Shown here in pieces: positions 61,019 through 64,000 of a stretch of DNA of 64,000 nucleotides. A program made the translations under genes and the position numbers. Position 1 is the first letter of the stretch. Every line of letters begins with the position of its first letter. Below the pieces are notes generated by a model. The model was not told the origin of the DNA, searched no databases, and worked only from the letters and a program-made list of their open reading frames with translations. Source of the DNA: Anaeromassilibacillus sp. An200 (lineage in GTDB: Bacteria > Bacillota > Clostridia > Oscillospirales > Acutalibacteraceae); the NCBI RefSeq assembly GCF_002160025.1, contig NZ_NFJU01000004.1, forward strand, positions 62,001 to 126,000. Direction: 5' to 3'.

Positions 61019-61072
61019 AACAGGCCAAAGAGAAGCACAGGAGGCGCCTCCTGCGTTTCTCTTTGGCCTGTT
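61019..61072. terminator. 54-base near-perfect palindrome after the metallophosphoesterase gene
   Basis: Sixteen-base arms (AACAGGCCAAAGAGAA and complement) enclose a second perfect palindrome, AGGAGGCGCCTCCT, with a few unpaired bases. The right arm abuts and includes the first base of the phosphoesterase stop. It may be a terminator or a small palindromic insertion. Confidence 0.6.
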
Positions 61073-61818
61073 CACACCACTTGTACCATCTGCTCCCAGA
61101 GCAGGACGAAGCGGTCATTGATGATTTTGTTGTCGTGGTAATGTCCGAACAGCCAGTAGTGGAACTTGGCTCGTTCTTTGACTTCCTCCAGGAAGCCGGT
61201 CAGGTGGTCGTGAACATATCCACCGTTTCCCAGTATGTCCACGATGCTGTTTGGGGCGCAGTGTGTGATCACATAGTCCATCTCATAGTGAATGCTTTCC
61301 AAGCTGTGCCGAGCTTCCTCATACTCGGATTTATCGGGAAGCTCTTGTTTCCACCAGGAGTGGTGGTTGACCCGGAATCGGGCGCCCATTCTGCGAAGGG
61401 CCCAGTATTGTTCTTCGTAATCGGGTGCTTTGGGGTTCAGAATACCGTCCTCGATATCATGGCTTCTGGCACCGCCCATGGTAAAGAAGGAGTATCCTTG
61501 CAGGTCAAAGACCTGCCCGCGCATCAGATGGATCACATGAGGACGGATTCGCTGGATCTTTCCGCCGTTCCATTCCTCTGTGGGGTATTTTCTCAGCAGG
61601 TCGAAGTTTTCATGGTTGCCGCTGATGAACAGCGTGGTAAAGGGCAAGTCCTCCAGCCAGTCCAGGTTCCGCTCCTCCTTCTTGCCCCCGTCCCATACGC
61701 CGCCGAAATCTCCGCAGATGATCATATAATCTTCCTTGGTCATTCCGGCCTGCTCGGGGAAGTGTTCGGGTGCGAACCGCTGAAAGTTGCCATGGGTATC
61801 GCCGGTTGCGTAGATCAT
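61072..61818 (-). CDS. metallophosphoesterase
   Basis: 248 residues of calcineurin-like fold. Metal motifs are in order: YATGDTHGNF (Asp, His), ICGDFGGVWD (Asp), FISGNHENFD (Asn, His), VITHCAPNS (His) and WLFGHYHDN (His). Substrate unknown. GGTGAACCGATATG: the ribosome site is modest. It lies between the serine recombinase and DUF1016 genes, all minus strand, as cargo of the mobile element. Confidence 0.9.
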   Translation of the reverse strand: MIYATGDTHGNFQRFAPEHFPEQAGMTKEDYMIICGDFGGVWDGGKKEERNLDWLEDLPFTTLFISGNHENFDLLRKYPTEEWNGGKIQRIRPHVIHLMRGQVFDLQGYSFFTMGGARSHDIEDGILNPKAPDYEEQYWALRRMGARFRVNHHSWWKQELPDKSEYEEARHSLESIHYEMDYVITHCAPNSIVDILGNGGYVHDHLTGFLEEVKERAKFHYWLFGHYHDNKIINDRFVLLWEQMVQVV

Positions 61819-61841
61819 ATCGGTTCACCTTCTTTTGCCTA

Positions 61842-63467
61842 TTATATCATATCCTGCTCCACCTGGATGCCGCCGCGGAGGAAGACCGTGATTTTCTCCG
61901 CTGAGTTGACCTTGACCGTATCCACCAGCTGCCGGATGAGAGCTTCATCCCATTCGCTGATGTGGGTGGACGCCTGAGCCATCGCGGCAGCCGCATCTTC
62001 AATGCGCCGTACAGCCTGAGCGTTGCTCTGACGCTGTTCTTCAATCAGGGCTCGCTTTTCTTTTAGTACGGCAGCCTCATTCATGATAGCTCTCAGCTGG
62101 GCGGTGCAGGCGGAGGCGTCCTCCGCTCGGGCGGATTCTGCTACCAGCTCACGGGTCTGATCGTTCAGCTCGCCCAGCCGCCTTTCAATATCGGCAAGGC
62201 TCATGCTTTCTCCTGGGACCGGAGCCAGCTCCATCTCCATGGCAGAGGTGATCTGCCGGATCAGCGTACTCTTTTGGCTCATGACGGAGTTGATTGCGGC
62301 GAGGATTGCCTTCTGGAGCGGTTCCTCGTCCAGCGTTGGTGAGTTGTGGCAGTACTTGGTGCCGTAGTCCAACCGGCTGACACAGCGCCACACGACGCGC
62401 TTCCTGCCTTGCTTGGACCAGGTGCAGCGGCGGTACAGGGTGCCGCATTCGCCGCAGACGAGGCGCTCCGACAAGGCGTATTTGCTGGCATAGGATGTCA
62501 TCCCCGTGGGGGCATTCTTTTTGGAAGGGCTTTTCCCAGCGCTGCGCCGCGCTATCTCTGCCTGTACCGCATCGAAGGTTTTGCGTTCCACGATGCCCTC
62601 ATGATGGTTCTGCACCAGATACATGGGGAGCTGCCCCGTGTTGCGGATGACCTTGCGGCTGATGCAGTCACTGATATAGGTCTTCTGGAGAAGGACATCT
62701 CCGCAATACTTCTCATTGGTCAGGATGCTTCGAATTGCCGTGATCGTCCATTGGGAGCCGCCGGTCACATTGGGGATCTGCTCCATTTCCAGCCTGTCCT
62801 TGATCATCCGAAGGCTGGCTCCGCTCAGATATTGCTCATAGATCGAGCGAACCACTTCTGCTTGCTCCTGGATGATTTTCGGCTTGCCGTCCTCGCCTTT
62901 TTCATAGGCGTACAGCCGGTTATACTGTATGATTGCCTTGCCCTCGCGCATGGCCTGCCGCTTACCCCAGCGGACATTGGCGCTGATGCTCTCGCTTTCC
63001 GCCTGGGCGAAGGCGCCGAGCATGGTGATGAGGATCTCACTGTCGGCTTCCAGCGTGTTGATGTTCTCTTTTTCGAAGATGACCGCAATGCCCAATTCCC
63101 GCAGGGCACGGATGTAATTCAGGCAGTCCACCGTATTTCTGGCGAAGCGGGAGATGGATTTGGTCAGGACGATGTCGATCTTCTTCTGCTTGCACAGCCG
63201 GATCATCTTCAGGAATTCGGGCCGCTTCCGAGCCGATGTGCCTGTGATGCCCTCATCTGCGAAGATCCCGGCCATGGTCCACTCCCGGTTGGTCATGATC
63301 TTGTCGGTGTAGTAGTTCTGCTGGGCCTCATAGCTGGTAAGCTGCTCCTCGTCATCGGTGGATACCCGGCAGTAGGCAGCCACGCGAAGCTGGCGCTGGA
63401 CCGCCTGCCGGCTTGCGACCTCCGGCTTTGCGGGTATGGTGATGACTTTGGGTGGGCTTTCTCTCAT
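61842..63467 (-). CDS. large serine recombinase (TnpX/CcrB-like)
   Basis: 541 residues from ATG 63467 (GAAGGAG site). Catalytic domain ~25-170: AAYCRVSTDDEEQLTSYEAQ (nucleophile Ser36) and TKSISRFARNTVDCLNYIR; recombinase domain ~190-300; zinc-ribbon Cys in VCGECGTLYRRC and WRCVSR, YCH; then a coiled coil (ADIERRLGELNDQTRELVAE). Catalyses site-specific integration or excision of large elements. It overlaps the preceding recombinase gene by 4 bases in the longer reading. Confidence 0.95.
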   Translation of the reverse strand: MRESPPKVITIPAKPEVASRQAVQRQLRVAAYCRVSTDDEEQLTSYEAQQNYYTDKIMTNREWTMAGIFADEGITGTSARKRPEFLKMIRLCKQKKIDIVLTKSISRFARNTVDCLNYIRALRELGIAVIFEKENINTLEADSEILITMLGAFAQAESESISANVRWGKRQAMREGKAIIQYNRLYAYEKGEDGKPKIIQEQAEVVRSIYEQYLSGASLRMIKDRLEMEQIPNVTGGSQWTITAIRSILTNEKYCGDVLLQKTYISDCISRKVIRNTGQLPMYLVQNHHEGIVERKTFDAVQAEIARRSAGKSPSKKNAPTGMTSYASKYALSERLVCGECGTLYRRCTWSKQGRKRVVWRCVSRLDYGTKYCHNSPTLDEEPLQKAILAAINSVMSQKSTLIRQITSAMEMELAPVPGESMSLADIERRLGELNDQTRELVAESARAEDASACTAQLRAIMNEAAVLKEKRALIEEQRQSNAQAVRRIEDAAAAMAQASTHISEWDEALIRQLVDTVKVNSAEKITVFLRGGIQVEQDMI

Positions 63468-63472
63468 ACTGT

Positions 63473-64000
63473 TCACTCCTTCCCGATCACTTGACCGTTT
63501 TTTAGCTGGATATTCAGGGTTCCATCGTTATGACAATGGATGGCGGACACTGATCTTTGAAGCAGTTCTGCATCCAACGCAGTCATGGGCTGACGCCCGG
63601 AAAACACTCTGTGCAGACGAACCGTTTCGTATTCGCGGGAGTCGACGGTGCTGTACTGAGCCGCAGCGATGGACAGGATCAACGCCTTTGCGGCATCCTC
63701 GTCGATTGGCTGACATTCCATCACCCTGTCCAGCTCACGATGCAGATTCAGCTCAGTGGATTGATCAGGCGGCGCGGTTGCCGGAAGCCGGAGTTGTTCC
63801 GGTGATATGATCAGGCTGTTGAGCAGATCCAGCACCTGCCGCTCCATGCGCGCTGTCGATGGCCGCCCGCTGAAGCGGCGGAGGAGCTTCTGCGTGTCCG
63901 TTTTGGGAGATGCCGTCTGTTTTGCGCTTCGCTTTTCCAGTGCTTTCTCCAGGGCTTCTCGATCAATGACCGGCGGATAGTCGCGCTCTCCTGTATAGCG
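63473..64000 (-). CDS. second recombinase-family protein, 5' end beyond window
   Basis: The frame is open to the window edge (RYTGERDYPPVIDREALEKA is the first visible block, a recombinase/zinc-ribbon boundary motif). Then come ALILSIAAAQYSTVDSREYE, TVRLHRVFSGRQPMTALDAE and DGTLNIQLKNGQVIG, which match C-termini of serine recombinases in Clostridial elements. The catalytic domain should lie outside the window. Tandem recombinase genes mark the end of an integrative element. Confidence 0.75.
   Translation of the reverse strand, partial: RYTGERDYPPVIDREALEKALEKRSAKQTASPKTDTQKLLRRFSGRPSTARMERQVLDLLNSLIISPEQLRLPATAPPDQSTELNLHRELDRVMECQPIDEDAAKALILSIAAAQYSTVDSREYETVRLHRVFSGRQPMTALDAELLQRSVSAIHCHNDGTLNIQLKNGQVIGKE

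Noticed and set aside
1-64000. CRISPR arrays, tRNA or rRNA genes, phage structural genes
   Set aside because: No regularly spaced repeats, cloverleaf-like sequences or structural phage proteins were seen; the KilA-N remnant alone does not indicate a prophage.

Overview
The window looks like a chromosome segment of a gut-type, GC-rich member of the Clostridia (Oscillospiraceae/Ruminococcaceae-like). This is inferred from strong AGGAGG ribosome binding sites, ATG/GTG/TTG starts, tightly packed operons, Firmicutes-type gene content and conjugative-element debris. No rRNA, tRNA or CRISPR array was seen.

Layout. (1) 1-4.5 kb: an aromatic amino acid operon, aroB(partial)-aroA-aroC-pheA, followed by a glycerol-1-phosphate dehydrogenase-like gene. 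(2) 6-25.3 kb: an intracellular sugar and peptide catabolism region. It has paired paralogues (two TIM-barrel epimerases, two Gfo/Idh/MocA oxidoreductases, two uroporphyrinogen-decarboxylase-like proteins), an AraC regulator, GH95 alpha-fucosidase-like and GH2 beta-mannosidase enzymes, mannonate dehydratase, M20 and M24 peptidases, a cysteine desulfidase family protein and an aldo/keto reductase. No transporter gene is present. (3) 25.3-28.6 kb: a short minus-strand operon (CbrC family, Imm5-like, small membrane protein) behind a conserved leader. (4) 28.6-36.1 kb: a lower-GC patchwork of broken and intact accessory genes, namely a DUF4367 remnant, zinc-type oxidoreductase, LysR/aldo-keto reductase pair, sigma-factor fragment, membrane HTH regulator, beheaded ABC ATPase with intact permease, and a frameshifted WYL gene. 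(5) 36.1-58.2 kb: about 33 consecutive minus-strand genes. Nearly all recognisable ones are polymorphic-toxin immunity-type families (SUKH, SUFU, Imm51, NTF2/LRR, DUF1963, DUF2004, DUF2262, DUF4241, DUF5713, DUF6572, DUF6881) plus KptA and NADAR, with no toxin gene. (6) 58.4-64 kb: a SLOG protein, an XRE repressor behind a 45-bp perfect palindrome, KilA-N/phosphatase/DUF1016 fusion debris, a metallophosphoesterase and two tandem large serine recombinases, the second cut by the window edge.

The most striking feature is regulatory. The two immunity operons (starts at 28217 and 58224) are each preceded by a copy of the same ~273-bp leader (28268-28540 and 58367-58640). Each copy has an extended -10 promoter, a strong Shine-Dalgarno, a short upstream ORF beginning with the same residues, an internal small hairpin and a terminator-like hairpin with a U-run just before the first structural gene. 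In the first copy the upstream ORF reads through the hairpin and overlaps the cbrC start as ATGA. This suggests a common, translation-linked attenuation switch for two immunity banks. That mechanism is an inference from sequence; no function was tested.
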